Origin: NORP240 sp965222175
GTDB lineage: Bacteria; Pseudomonadota; Gammaproteobacteria; Pseudomonadales; Pseudohongiellaceae
Direction of reading: 5' to 3'
DNA: 64,000 nucleotides
Assembly: GCA_965222175.1 (NCBI GenBank)
Contig: OZ244938.1
Coordinates: 1,426,001 to 1,490,000, forward strand
Below are positions 53,994 through 63,164 of the stretch, in pieces. Position numbers and translations under genes: made by a program. A model generated the notes under the pieces. The model had not been told where the DNA came from. It searched no databases and saw only the letters and a program-made list of their open reading frames with translations. Numbering within the stretch: position 1 is the first letter of the stretch; each line of letters opens with the position of its first letter.

Positions 53994-55066
53994 AACGCAT
54001 CGATCGCCATGTGCAGAAGACCGTGTTGCTGGCCATGCTGGTGGTCATGGCACTTACCACCAGCGTCGATCTGGTTTTTGCCCTGGCGGAAGAACTGGGC
54101 GATACGGGTGATAACTATACCGCCCTGCAGGCACTTTATTTCGTGCTGCGGACGACGCCGACGGGAATCTACGAACTGTTGCCGTTCACGGCACTGGGCG
54201 GCGCGCTTATCGGGCTGGGTATTCTGGCTTCCAATAACGAACTGGTGGTAATTCAGACGGCAGGCATCAATACCTGGCGGGTAGTCTGGTCGGCGATGAA
54301 GCCCACGGTACTGGTGATGCTGTTCAGCCTGCTGCTGGGAGAATACGTGGCACCGCCGCTGGAACAGCAGGCGCAAAGTGACAAGGCGGTGCTGCAGAGT
54401 GGCGGCGAATCAATCGGCTCCCGCGCCGGCACCTGGCAACGGATAGGCAACGAGTACATTCACATCAATGCCATTCTGCCGGGTGGTGAGGAACTGATCG
54501 GCATTACGCGCTACCGGCTGGATGCCGATCGGCGCCTTGTTTCCGGCAGTTTCGCCGCCAATGGGCGGTATGTCCAGGAGCAGGGCGACGGTTACTGGCG
54601 ACTTTATGACGTGGTTGAGACGCTGTTGCGCGACGCTGAAACAGAGGCCCGCACCTATCTGCAGCTCGACTGGCGTGTCGACCTCTCACCGGAGCTGCTC
54701 AGTGTGCTGCTGGTGGAGCCGCAGCGCCAGTCCATTTCCGGGCTGTTTCGCTTCGCCAGCTATTTCCAGAGCGAGGGGCTGGAAGCCGACAACTACTTCC
54801 TGGCCTTCTGGAAAAAACTGCTGCAGCCGCTGGCCACGGCGGCCCTGGTGCTGCTGGCCATTTCGTTTGTCTTCGGACCCCTGCGGGAAGCCACCATGGG
54901 TTTTCGTATCTTCGTGGCCATCTCCATAGGACTGGGCTTCACCATCGTGCAGCGGCTGCTGGAACCGGCCAGCCTGCTCTACGGTTTCAGCCCGGTGCTG
55001 GCTGTGCTTTTCCCTATCCTGCTGTGCGTGATGCTGGGTGGCGTGTTGCTGCAACGGGTACGGTAG
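53990..55066 (+). CDS. lptG: Lipopolysaccharide export permease LptG
   Basis: This 358-residue LptG is of standard length. The first helix follows KRIDRHVQKTVLLAMLVVMA. The loop TPTGIYELLPFTALGGALIGLGILA and the strand SNNELVVIQTAGI are recognisable LptG features. The jellyroll domain and the C-terminal helix group (LATAALVLLAISFVFGPLRE) follow. The GTG at 53990 is preferred because it opens exactly at the conserved start and overlaps the lptF stop codon (GTGA). It partners with LptF in LPS transport. Confidence 0.95.
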   Translation: MKRIDRHVQKTVLLAMLVVMALTTSVDLVFALAEELGDTGDNYTALQALYFVLRTTPTGIYELLPFTALGGALIGLGILASNNELVVIQTAGINTWRVVWSAMKPTVLVMLFSLLLGEYVAPPLEQQAQSDKAVLQSGGESIGSRAGTWQRIGNEYIHINAILPGGEELIGITRYRLDADRRLVSGSFAANGRYVQEQGDGYWRLYDVVETLLRDAETEARTYLQLDWRVDLSPELLSVLLVEPQRQSISGLFRFASYFQSEGLEADNYFLAFWKKLLQPLATAALVLLAISFVFGPLREATMGFRIFVAISIGLGFTIVQRLLEPASLLYGFSPVLAVLFPILLCVMLGGVLLQRVR

Positions 55067-55234
55067 TCGGCGTTTCGACATCAGGCCAGGGAACTGCCCC
55101 TGTTCAGGGAAACGGTGTACTGCCGGCGGCCACGGCTACGAGGCTGTGCGGGGCATGGACCTGGATCGGAATTACCATTATGCTCCGCAACTGTCCTGTA
55201 GTGGACTTTAATCCGGACTGACTGGTGCCAGACT

Positions 55235-56014
55235 ATGAACAACCTTGTAATCAGGTTCACTGTAAACACGATGACCGTGGTCGCCATGCTGCTGGCCAGC
55301 GGTGTAACGGCGCAGGAACTGGGTGATCACCAGTACACCAGCGCCGCAATTACCGAAGGATCCCGAATTTACACCCAACAATGTGCGCTGTGTCACGGTC
55401 CGGAGGGTGACACAGTGGACGGAATCAACCTGCAGCTTGGCATTTTTCGCTCGGCAAGCTCCGATGACGACCTGCGCCGGGTAATTTCCAGTGGTGCCGG
55501 GGAAGGGCAGATGCCGGCGTTTACCCTCAGCCCCACTGAAATGGACGGCATCATCGCCTACATTCGAGCCGGATTCGATCCCGAAGGGGAGGCCGTGCGT
55601 ATCGGCGATGCGGCATCGGGACAGGCCCTGTTCAAAGGCGAGGGGCAATGTGCCAATTGCCACCGGATCAACGGAGTTGGGCGCCGTACGGCTCCTGATC
55701 TAAGCGATATCGGTGCCATTCGCACTCCCGCCGCATTGCAGCGTTCCCTGGTGGAACCCGCTGCCGCGCTGCTGCCCATCAATCGTCCGATACGCATCGT
55801 GACCCGGGACGAGGAGGTCATCACCGGTCGTCGACTCAACGAGGATACCTACACCGTGCAGTTGATCGACGCCCAGGAACGGCTGCGCTCCCTGGTGAAG
55901 GCCGATCTGGTGCGTTACGAGATCAGCGAGTCGCCAACCCACGAGCCGACTAACCTGTCCAGTGACCAGGTGGCTGACCTGGTCGCCTACCTGCTGACCC
56001 TGAGAGGCCTGTAA
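55235..56014 (+). CDS. Dihaem cytochrome c
   Basis: This 259-residue periplasmic protein has a signal peptide (TMTVVAMLLASGVTAQE). Two haem c sites are present: CALCH (Cys50-Cys53-His54) and CANCH (Cys139-Cys142-His143). The Met ligand of the first domain is likely in GQMPAF. The C-terminal region (ITGRRLNEDTYTVQLIDAQ) resembles the C-terminal extension of cytochromes fused or paired with PQQ dehydrogenases. The stop overlaps the next start by one base, so it is coupled to the PQQ dehydrogenase gene and is probably its electron acceptor. Confidence 0.88.
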   Translation: MNNLVIRFTVNTMTVVAMLLASGVTAQELGDHQYTSAAITEGSRIYTQQCALCHGPEGDTVDGINLQLGIFRSASSDDDLRRVISSGAGEGQMPAFTLSPTEMDGIIAYIRAGFDPEGEAVRIGDAASGQALFKGEGQCANCHRINGVGRRTAPDLSDIGAIRTPAALQRSLVEPAAALLPINRPIRIVTRDEEVITGRRLNEDTYTVQLIDAQERLRSLVKADLVRYEISESPTHEPTNLSSDQVADLVAYLLTLRGL

Positions 56015-57678
56015 TGAACAACTACCCGATCGACAAGGTGCTTGCCTTCCTGTTACCGGTGGTCCTGCTGTGTGCCTCCGGTGCCACCACAGGCCAGGTC
56101 CCCTACCAGCGGATTCTGAATGCCGAAAGCGAACCGGAAAACTGGCTGACCTACAATGGCAGCTACAAGAGCCAGCGTTACAGTCAACTGGATCAGATCA
56201 CGCCGGACAACGTGGATGACCTTGAACTGCAATGGATGCTGTCCAACCAGGTTTTCGGTGCCTGGCAGAGCAATCCCATCGTGGTGGACGGCATCATGTA
56301 CGTTACCGAGCGGCCCAACAGCGTGATGGCCGTGGATGCCGTGACCGGGCGGGTTTTCTGGAAATACCGCCACACGCCGGCGGAGAACAGCCGTGTCTGT
56401 TGCGGCGCCAACAACCGCGGCGTTGCGGTACTGGATGATCGTGTCTACATGGGCACCCTCGACGCACGCCTGGTGGCGCTGGACAGGATCAACGGCCAAC
56501 CCCTGTGGAACGTGGAAGTGGGCGATGTGGACCTGGCCTACTCGGTGACCATGGCACCGCTGGCGGTGAAGGACAAGATAATCGTCGGTGTCGGTGGCGG
56601 TGAATTCGGCATTCGTGGTTATGTCGTGGCATTCGACGCCCGGACCGGCGAACAGGTATGGAAAACCCATACCATTCCGGGACCGGGTGAACCCGGACAT
56701 GAAACCTGGGAGGGGGATGACTGGCAATACGGTGGTGCCCCGGTGTGGATAACCGGCTCTTTCGATGCCGAATCCAACCTGACTTTCTGGGGCGTCGGTA
56801 ATCCGGGGCCGGACTGGAATGCCGGCCAGCGACCCGGGGACAACCTGTACTCGGACTCGGTAATTGCGCTGGATGCCGATACCGGCGAACTGGACTGGTA
56901 TTTTCAGTTCACGCCGAACGATGGCTACGATTACGATGCCGTCCAGGTTCCGGTGCTGGCCGATATCGACTGGCAGGGTGAGGCTCGCAAGGTCATGATG
57001 TGGGCCAACCGCAACGGCTATTTCTACGTGCTGGACCGGACCGACGGCGAATTTCTCCTGGGCAAACCCTATGTACGGGTGAACTGGTCCAGCGGCCTGG
57101 ACGAAAACGGCCGGCCGATACCGACGCCGCAGCCCGAAGGGATGCCCACCTACCCGGGTAACCAGGGGGGGACCAACTGGTATCCGCCGTCGTACAGTCC
57201 TCGCACCGGGCTGTTTTACTTCAGTGCCTGGGAGGATTACGCCACAATTTACCGTGCGGAAGAATCCGAGTATGAACCGGGGGAGGCCTTTCTTGGCGGC
57301 GGCTTTTCAGTACTGGCGCCGGTTCCCGGAGCACCCACTATCGGTATCGGACGGACCAGCCCCATCAACAACTGGACCGACGAGGTCGGTCATGCCTCCC
57401 TCAAGGCCATGGATCCGCAGACCGGCGAGGAAGTGTGGGAGTTCGAACAGTACGATGTCAGCGACAGCGGCATGCTGACGACTGCATCCGACCTGTTGCT
57501 GACCGGTGGGCGGGAAGGCTATTTCCATATCCTCGATGCCCGTACCGGTGAGTTGTTGTGGTACAAGAATCTCGGGGGGCAGATAGTCATGGCCCCGGTT
57601 ACCTACATGGTGGACGGCGTCCAGTACGTCAGCATAATTTCCGGCAACACCCTGGCGACTTTCGCCCTGCGCCGGTAG
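56014..57678 (+). CDS. PQQ-dependent alcohol dehydrogenase-type quinoprotein
   Basis: This 554-residue periplasmic enzyme with a signal peptide (VLAFLLPVVLLCASGATTG) has the eight-bladed propeller pattern of quinoprotein alcohol dehydrogenases: the NWLTYNGSYKSQRYSQLDQI start, adjacent cysteines Cys129-Cys130 (ENSRVCCGANNRGVA), and W-docking-type repeats such as AVDAVTGRVFWKY, ALDADTGELDWYF and AMDPQTGEEVWEFE. Expected PQQ ligands include NP in WGVGNPGPDWNAGQRPGDN. The substrate is likely an alcohol or aldehyde. It lacks a C-terminal haem domain. The separate cytochrome upstream supplies that role. No pqq biosynthesis genes are in the window. Confidence 0.9.
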   Translation: MNNYPIDKVLAFLLPVVLLCASGATTGQVPYQRILNAESEPENWLTYNGSYKSQRYSQLDQITPDNVDDLELQWMLSNQVFGAWQSNPIVVDGIMYVTERPNSVMAVDAVTGRVFWKYRHTPAENSRVCCGANNRGVAVLDDRVYMGTLDARLVALDRINGQPLWNVEVGDVDLAYSVTMAPLAVKDKIIVGVGGGEFGIRGYVVAFDARTGEQVWKTHTIPGPGEPGHETWEGDDWQYGGAPVWITGSFDAESNLTFWGVGNPGPDWNAGQRPGDNLYSDSVIALDADTGELDWYFQFTPNDGYDYDAVQVPVLADIDWQGEARKVMMWANRNGYFYVLDRTDGEFLLGKPYVRVNWSSGLDENGRPIPTPQPEGMPTYPGNQGGTNWYPPSYSPRTGLFYFSAWEDYATIYRAEESEYEPGEAFLGGGFSVLAPVPGAPTIGIGRTSPINNWTDEVGHASLKAMDPQTGEEVWEFEQYDVSDSGMLTTASDLLLTGGREGYFHILDARTGELLWYKNLGGQIVMAPVTYMVDGVQYVSIISGNTLATFALRR

Positions 57679-58014
57679 CCCGGATAACGCCGCCACTACC
57701 CTGAGCATAAAAATGCCCCGGCGACCTGGATAAAATCCCGTTTATTCAGCGGGTTTCCTGCATCTTTGCATCCTCCGCGCATCCTCTGCACAGGCTCGAT
57801 TCAAGGCCCGAATCGCTCCCGGTGTCGCTTTTTTTAGCAAAATCGCCCGGATTTCCCACCGCATTCCGGAGACTTTAGCGAATTTTCAGAAAATTGTGAC
57901 CCATTTCCCTTTTGCGTTCATTTTTTCTACCTAGAATCGTCCGCGATTGTTGCCTGTCGGTCTTTAGGCAGTTGCGACACCCGGAAAAAATTTAGAATTC
58001 AACAGGAGTTAGAC
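57679..58014. other. Intergenic region before the chaperone-usher-like locus
   Basis: A 336-bp stretch that must contain the promoter of the pilin-like gene. An AT-rich part (57880-57935) includes TAGAAT at 57932. The best-spaced upstream hexamer is weak. AGGAG lies just before the ATG at 58015. No gene and no clear terminator for the PQQ gene are seen. Confidence 0.4.
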
Positions 58015-58644
58015 ATGAAAGCTGAAGTATTAAGACCATTTTGCAAAGCAGTTAGGACCGGCAGCCTCGTCTGCGGACTGCTGGCCCTGTCGATGACGGC
58101 GTCATCCGCCCGGGCCGCCAGCGGGGATGTCAGTGTCGACATCAGTTTCCCGCCGTTGATCATCCTGTATTACTACGATGACATCGATATCGCGGTGAAT
58201 GCCGATGATTTTGCCCAGGTGCTTGAAAACGGCGCCACCGGCTGTATTGCCGCCAACGGGGCACTTTCCTGTGCGGCCGGCAGTACGCTGAATTTTCCCG
58301 ATACCGGTAATGCTGACAGCATCTCGGGCACGACGCTTACCTATGCCGGTGATATCAACACCGAAGCCGGTGCAGCAACCGTCGATACGAACTTATCCTT
58401 CGTGCTGGAAAATGTCTGGGCGGTTCGTGCCCTGGTACCTGCCGGTGCCACCCTGGATGCCAGCGTTACCGGGGTCGGTGATTTCACCAACCTGGCGATT
58501 ACCCCCACCCAGCCGGCGGCGTCCATGACCCTGAGTAACGCGGCGGCCACCGACAATATCGGCGACCTGTCTTTCGAAGTGGATGTCAGTAACGGCCTGG
58601 TCGCCAGCGATACGCTGACGGTCACCGTGGTGGCGTCTCTCTGA
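58015..58644 (+). CDS. Pilin-like secreted protein of a chaperone-usher-type locus
   Basis: This 209-residue protein has a signal peptide (SLVCGLLALSMTASSARAAS). The mature part is rich in Ala, Thr, Asp and Ser and predicted beta strands (VSVDISFPPLIILYYYDD, TTLTYAGDINTEAGAATVDT). It has two cysteines (Cys77 and Cys86) that could form a disulfide. The last strand, ASDTLTVTVVASL, alternates hydrophobic residues. Size, composition and position as first gene before a chaperone and an usher suggest the major subunit of a surface fibre. I do not see the FimA-type signature, so the subunit class is unassigned. Confidence 0.6.
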   Translation: MKAEVLRPFCKAVRTGSLVCGLLALSMTASSARAASGDVSVDISFPPLIILYYYDDIDIAVNADDFAQVLENGATGCIAANGALSCAAGSTLNFPDTGNADSISGTTLTYAGDINTEAGAATVDTNLSFVLENVWAVRALVPAGATLDASVTGVGDFTNLAITPTQPAASMTLSNAAATDNIGDLSFEVDVSNGLVASDTLTVTVVASL

Positions 58645-58689
58645 TCCTGTCGCCGCGGAATCCTTGATAAGTGCAGCCGGGAGCCAGTC

Positions 58690-59322
58690 ATGTGGAGTCG
58701 ACAACCAGGAGTTACGGCAGTTGCCTTGACGCTGGTGTTATGCCTGTCGGCTCCCGGCATCACGCAAGCCCAGGTCTGCAGTGCGGATGGCGTCCAGCTG
58801 GAGTTTTCGCGCTTGCGCGGCGGAGCCCTGGGGCTTCAGGCAGTCAAGGCGCGGGAACTGACGGGTTCCAAACCCGCCAGGCAGGCGCGTCCCATCCAGA
58901 CCGTGCAGGACCTGACAGTCGACGTGGTCAACGGCGTGCTGGTCGTGGATGACCTGGACCCCGTAGACGAGGTCGGCGAATCCCTGGCCAATGTCCGCTT
59001 TGACCGCAAACTGGCCAATATCTGGGAAGCGAAATTTCCTCGAGGACTGTATGAATTCCGAGACAGGAGTGATCTGCAGGTGGAGATTATCGCCACGGTA
59101 ATCAACGGCGAGGCAGTTCACCTGGGGGAAGGCAACGTGTCCAGCGTCAAATTACGAGTCCACCAGGGCAAATTCCGTGTGCAGTGGTGGAATAAAGGGA
59201 ATTCCCTGAAACGACTGCGCGGTGACCTGGAATTCGTGTATTCCAATGTGCAGCAACTGGCACGATCCGGGGAGCACCGGGCGACGATCAATGTCTGTGT
59301 CAACGTAAAAGGCTACCTATGA
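58690..59322 (+). CDS. Secreted protein of the chaperone-usher-like locus, unknown
   Basis: This 210-residue protein has a signal peptide (TAVALTLVLCLSAPGITQAQ). The mature part starts with VCSADGVQLEFSRLRGG and ends THR/VCVNVKG-type beta sequence (HRATINVCVNVKGYL), so Cys30 and a cysteine near residue 204 could be paired. A middle part, QVEIIATVINGEAVHLGEGN, is beta-rich. It may be a tip or minor subunit. GGAG lies before the ATG. The end overlaps the chaperone gene by four bases (ATGA). I recognise no family. Confidence 0.55.
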   Translation: MWSRQPGVTAVALTLVLCLSAPGITQAQVCSADGVQLEFSRLRGGALGLQAVKARELTGSKPARQARPIQTVQDLTVDVVNGVLVVDDLDPVDEVGESLANVRFDRKLANIWEAKFPRGLYEFRDRSDLQVEIIATVINGEAVHLGEGNVSSVKLRVHQGKFRVQWWNKGNSLKRLRGDLEFVYSNVQQLARSGEHRATINVCVNVKGYL

Positions 59323-60200
59323 AAATCCTGGAAAAGAATAAGCTGTGCAGGGGCTTCCGGCCCCTGGTTAAACTGGCCCTGTTGCTGGTTGCCGGATCGG
59401 TCGCCGCCACAGTGGCGGCCCAGCCGGCGGCACGCATGGGCATTTCTCCCGATCGCTATGACATCGTCTTTGGCGAAGGCGGCGGAGACACCCAGTCGCT
59501 GATGATTCAGAACCTCAGCGAGGAATCCATTACCATTACCCTGTCGGTCAGGCACTGGGACCTCGATGAAACCGGTCAGCTGCGCATTCTACCACCTACG
59601 GAACAGTCTCTGGACCAGTGGATCGTCCTCAATCCGGTGCGGGTTACGGTACCACCGGGGACGCCCCAGACGGTCCGGTGGGCGATCATGCCCAGGCTGA
59701 AGCCGCAAAGCGGTGAATACCGGGCCATGCTGTTTGTCGAGGAAGCCCTGGACGGGCAGACCACCGGTGAAGGCACCCGGGTGCGGATGAAAATGCGCTA
59801 CGGATTACCCATTTATGCCCATGTCGGTGAACGGATTCAGGATGCCACGCTGCACGGAGTGAACGTGGATCGTGACAACAACCGTATTTACCTGGATCTT
59901 GCCAATACCGGCAACAGTCACGGTCGGCTGGCGGGCTATTACGGAATCTGGGCAGCGGCCGATTTTCCGGGCGCCGACCAGGCAATGAAACAGCTTGATC
60001 GGGTGATTGCCGGCCGCAACGGCGAGGCGCCTTTAACTGTAGGCCAGGTCCCGGGCGTGGTGCTGCTGCCCGGGAGCCGACGTCAGGTAGCCGTGGATGT
60101 GGACCTGGCAGAAGCCGGTGAATATATCGTCCTGCTGGACACGGAATTTGCCGGCCTGGAGATAACCGAAACCGTCAGTCTGACCCAGCCAGAATCCTGA
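59319..60200 (+). CDS. Periplasmic fimbrial-chaperone-like protein
   Basis: This 293-residue protein has a signal peptide (LVKLALLLVAGSVAATVAAQP). Two Ig-like domains are visible: the first (about 38-155) with MGISPDRYDIVFGEGGGD, TLSVRHWDLDE, LNPVRVTVPPGTPQTVRW and SGEYRAMLFVEEAL, and the second (about 165-290) with GLPIYAHVGERI. The order fits a PapD-type two-domain chaperone, although it is longer than the usual 230-250 residues. It should hold subunits by donor-strand complementation. Its gene overlaps the previous one and ends four bases before the usher gene. Confidence 0.8.
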   Translation: MKILEKNKLCRGFRPLVKLALLLVAGSVAATVAAQPAARMGISPDRYDIVFGEGGGDTQSLMIQNLSEESITITLSVRHWDLDETGQLRILPPTEQSLDQWIVLNPVRVTVPPGTPQTVRWAIMPRLKPQSGEYRAMLFVEEALDGQTTGEGTRVRMKMRYGLPIYAHVGERIQDATLHGVNVDRDNNRIYLDLANTGNSHGRLAGYYGIWAAADFPGADQAMKQLDRVIAGRNGEAPLTVGQVPGVVLLPGSRRQVAVDVDLAEAGEYIVLLDTEFAGLEITETVSLTQPES

Positions 60201-60204
60201 GAAG

Positions 60205-62859
60205 ATGAACTGCCGGCGAATTTGCCACATGCTGCTGGCAGGCGGCATCCTGCTGTCGGCTTCCGGTGTGCTGGGAGCCGATATCCCGGAGCTTGACAGT
60301 ATTTTCGCCGCTATCGGCACGCAGGCCATCGACCCGGCACAGATGCAGGATTTCGACGCTGCGGTTGCGTCAGGCAGTGAATCAGGCGAGGAGAAAGTCT
60401 ACACCCCGCAACTGGTCGGGCTGTTCGTCAACGGTCGGGAACAATCCGCGCTGCAAGTATGGTTTGACGGGGAGCATTACCTGCTGCCCCTGAAGACTAT
60501 GCTGACCGTCACCTCCGTCAGCCTCGATGTCGACAGGACCGACACCACGACGGGTCAGGTCTTCTTTGCCACCCCCGGGGGCAACGTGATTCTTGGCGCG
60601 TCGGATTTCGTCCAGGCGGCAGGCCAGGTGCTGGTGCGGCAGTCGGCACTGACCGCAAAGCTGCACATGGACTTTCGCTTCGATCAGTCCCGGTACGGGA
60701 TTTTCCTGGACCTGCCGTGGGATGAGCCGGGAGCCCGGCAAGCGGGGGCTACTGCCTCGGCCGGGGAGACAGTGCCGGATTTCATGCCTCCGGCAGCGTC
60801 GATCCGCAACCTGCGCAGCGATCTGAGCTATACCGCAGCGGCCGACGCCGACAGCTTGACCGGCGATTTCTTCGCCGCCGGCAACCTGGCCAGTGGCACC
60901 TGGCGATTTCGGGTTCGCCAGGATGAATCCGGTGCCGGTTATCCCCTGGAATACTTCTGGACCGGACACTACCGGAACGGGCAGGTGCTGCTGGGTAACA
61001 GCGATTTCTCCCTGCACCCGCTGCTGCCCACCGTGGAGCAGACCGGCGCGCAGCTGCTGTTCAGTACCGCACCCGTGCCCCATGCCAGCCAGCGTACCGC
61101 CACCGGCCTGGCGAGTACCCGCGGCATAGCCAATGGCATTCGCCGCATCGAGGGCAGGGGAGTGCCGGGCTCCGTGGCGGAACTGCGCATCGACGGCAGC
61201 GTCGTGGCACGAGCCCGCGTACGTCTCGATGGCAGCTATGATTTTCCCCAGGTTGAATTGCCAACCCGGGGCTACAGTGAAGTCCTGGTGGACATTCTCG
61301 ATCGCGGCTCCGGAACATTGCTTGAGCGCCAGGACTTTTCCCGGCGCAGCGGCATCGAGCTGCTCGGTGACAGGCAACATTCCCTGTTTGCCACGCTGGG
61401 GTCGGCCGGCAATCCGCTGGCGGCTGGCCGGCAATCCCGGGATGCCGTGGCGGCAGCACAGTGGCGCTACGGGATTACTGAAAATCTTACCATCGAACTG
61501 GGCCGACAACGTGCAGGCTCACTGGGCGGCGCCCAGGCCGCAGTATCGGCGGCCCTGGCCAGAAACTGGTTTGCGTCGGTGGGTGTTGCATCGTCACCGG
61601 GACGCAGGGCGACGGAACTTGACCTGGAAGGTGGCAATGACCGCTGGACCCTGGATCTGCGGTTGCGACAATCTGTACAGCAGGGTGTTGGCGGTGACAG
61701 TGACAGTATGGAGCAACGCCACTGGACCCGCATCATGAGCTACCGGTACCAGCTTACCGACGGCCTGACCCTGGGGCTGGTGGGCAGGGATGTCAACAAC
61801 GGTTTTGACAATCGCAGTTTCGTGTTGCCTACAGCCAGCTGGAGTAACCGGCGCAATTTTTCCATCAGCACTTATCCCACCCTCAACGGCAGCTGGCGGG
61901 TGGACAGTCGCCTGAGCCCCACGCGGAAGGACATTGTCCGCTACGCGTTTGAAAATGATCGGCATCTTTTCGATTACCGTCGACGCACTGGCGGGGGTCG
62001 GGAATACTACGCCAATGTCTCCGTTGACGACACCTTTGGCAATCGCTACGAGGCCGGCGTCGTGCATAACGCCGAGAACCGGCTGGCGGGACGCATCCAA
62101 CTGGGCCTGGTGAGCAACCGCGGTGGTCTGGGCTATTCCCTGGACTGGGAATCGAAGTTGCTGCCGGGATTTGATTCGCGGTTACGCCTGGTAGCCGGCG
62201 GCACCGGTGTTGGACTGTACGCGGATGGTGACCAGGACGCCGATGGCCTGTTTCTGCAGTGGAACATGACCCTGGATTTCGCCGTGGCGCAACAACGCAT
62301 CGTGCCGGCGGATTCCGGTTGGGGGAGATTTGACAGCGGGGCCTTGACCGGCGAGGTGCTGCTGGATGGCCGGCGGGTAACCCGGGCAGATGCCATCGAA
62401 CGAATCGAACTGATCATCGACGGCGACAGCCGCACGGCACAGGTGCAGGGTGGGCGCTACTACATCGACGGACTGGCACCGGGACTGCACAAGGTGAGTG
62501 TCGATTCCCGGCACCTGCCTATCCAGTTGATGCCGGGTGCGAACCAGGACTACTGGATACGCCTGGAAGCCGCGGCGGCAACCGAGATGCCGGTGCACCT
62601 GGAAGCCCGCTTTGCCATTGCCGGTCGGGTGCGCGATGCCAACGGGGACAACGTGACGGGCCAGGGACTGCTGATCATAAACGCAGCGGGCCAGGAGGTG
62701 GGCGAGGCCTACACTGACCGGTTCGGCCTGTACCGTACCGGTGCATTGCCTCCCGGCAGCTATGTCGTTGTTGCCGACCAAGACGGTCAGCGACTCTCAT
62801 CCATTGACGTGGAGGTTATCGATTCGTTCCTCTTCGAACAGGACCTGGTGGTACCTTGA
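60205..62859 (+). CDS. Outer-membrane usher-like protein with C-terminal regulatory-like domain
   Basis: This 884-residue protein has a signal peptide (CHMLLAGGILLSASGVLGAD). An N-terminal domain (VNGREQSALQVWFDGEHYLL) precedes a long beta-barrel region with many alternating strands and RGIANGIRRIEGRGVPGSVAEL, VDILDRGSGTLLERQDF and RSGIELLGDRQHSLFATLGS. This order resembles fimbrial ushers (FimD/CooC). The C-terminal part (FAIAGRVRDANGDNVTGQGL and onwards, DRFGLYRTGALPPGSYVV) is a carboxypeptidase-regulatory or Cna-B-like beta domain, as in divergent ushers. It is the last gene of the locus. I judge it a divergent, alternate-type usher. Confidence 0.8.
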   Translation: MNCRRICHMLLAGGILLSASGVLGADIPELDSIFAAIGTQAIDPAQMQDFDAAVASGSESGEEKVYTPQLVGLFVNGREQSALQVWFDGEHYLLPLKTMLTVTSVSLDVDRTDTTTGQVFFATPGGNVILGASDFVQAAGQVLVRQSALTAKLHMDFRFDQSRYGIFLDLPWDEPGARQAGATASAGETVPDFMPPAASIRNLRSDLSYTAAADADSLTGDFFAAGNLASGTWRFRVRQDESGAGYPLEYFWTGHYRNGQVLLGNSDFSLHPLLPTVEQTGAQLLFSTAPVPHASQRTATGLASTRGIANGIRRIEGRGVPGSVAELRIDGSVVARARVRLDGSYDFPQVELPTRGYSEVLVDILDRGSGTLLERQDFSRRSGIELLGDRQHSLFATLGSAGNPLAAGRQSRDAVAAAQWRYGITENLTIELGRQRAGSLGGAQAAVSAALARNWFASVGVASSPGRRATELDLEGGNDRWTLDLRLRQSVQQGVGGDSDSMEQRHWTRIMSYRYQLTDGLTLGLVGRDVNNGFDNRSFVLPTASWSNRRNFSISTYPTLNGSWRVDSRLSPTRKDIVRYAFENDRHLFDYRRRTGGGREYYANVSVDDTFGNRYEAGVVHNAENRLAGRIQLGLVSNRGGLGYSLDWESKLLPGFDSRLRLVAGGTGVGLYADGDQDADGLFLQWNMTLDFAVAQQRIVPADSGWGRFDSGALTGEVLLDGRRVTRADAIERIELIIDGDSRTAQVQGGRYYIDGLAPGLHKVSVDSRHLPIQLMPGANQDYWIRLEAAAATEMPVHLEARFAIAGRVRDANGDNVTGQGLLIINAAGQEVGEAYTDRFGLYRTGALPPGSYVVVADQDGQRLSSIDVEVIDSFLFEQDLVVP

Positions 62860-63100
62860 GGAACATGTGATTCGTTGGCGTTGCTGTGCAACAGATTTCA
62901 ACGGAGATTCATGCACAGGAATGATTCTGGTGTTCAATGTGTCGCCTGTCTATGGAAGCCATGAATCCGCGCAGATCCAGTGGGCGGCGATGAACTTCGA
63001 TTTCTGCAGATTTCATGGAGCACCCTGCCACCCGCTCCGTTCGAAGCCACAGTTCAGCGCGGCATACTGCGTCTATCACCGTGGGCAGGCAATGCTAACT
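62860..63100. other. Non-coding stretch after the usher gene
   Basis: About 240 bp without a convincing gene, followed by the MITE remnant at 63101. The reading frames crossing it have composition unlike the neighbours. No terminator with a U-tract is visible for the usher transcript. Confidence 0.4.
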
Positions 63101-63164
63101 TTGGAAACCTCTGATTGAGCATGGAAATACTCTGGCTTTCAGGCGAGTTCCCTGACGAGGCGCC
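63101..63164 (+). repeat. Left-end fragment of the GGAACC MITE
   Basis: GGAAACCTCTGATTGAGCATGG followed by AAATACTCTGGCTTTCAGGC and GAGTTCCCTGACGAGGCGCC matches the left 60 bp of the element near 49.79 kb with a few differences. The match stops where the minus-strand RDD gene ends (stop codon 63165-63167). No right end follows, so the fragment lost its other half or the gene end was rebuilt next to it. Confidence 0.75.
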
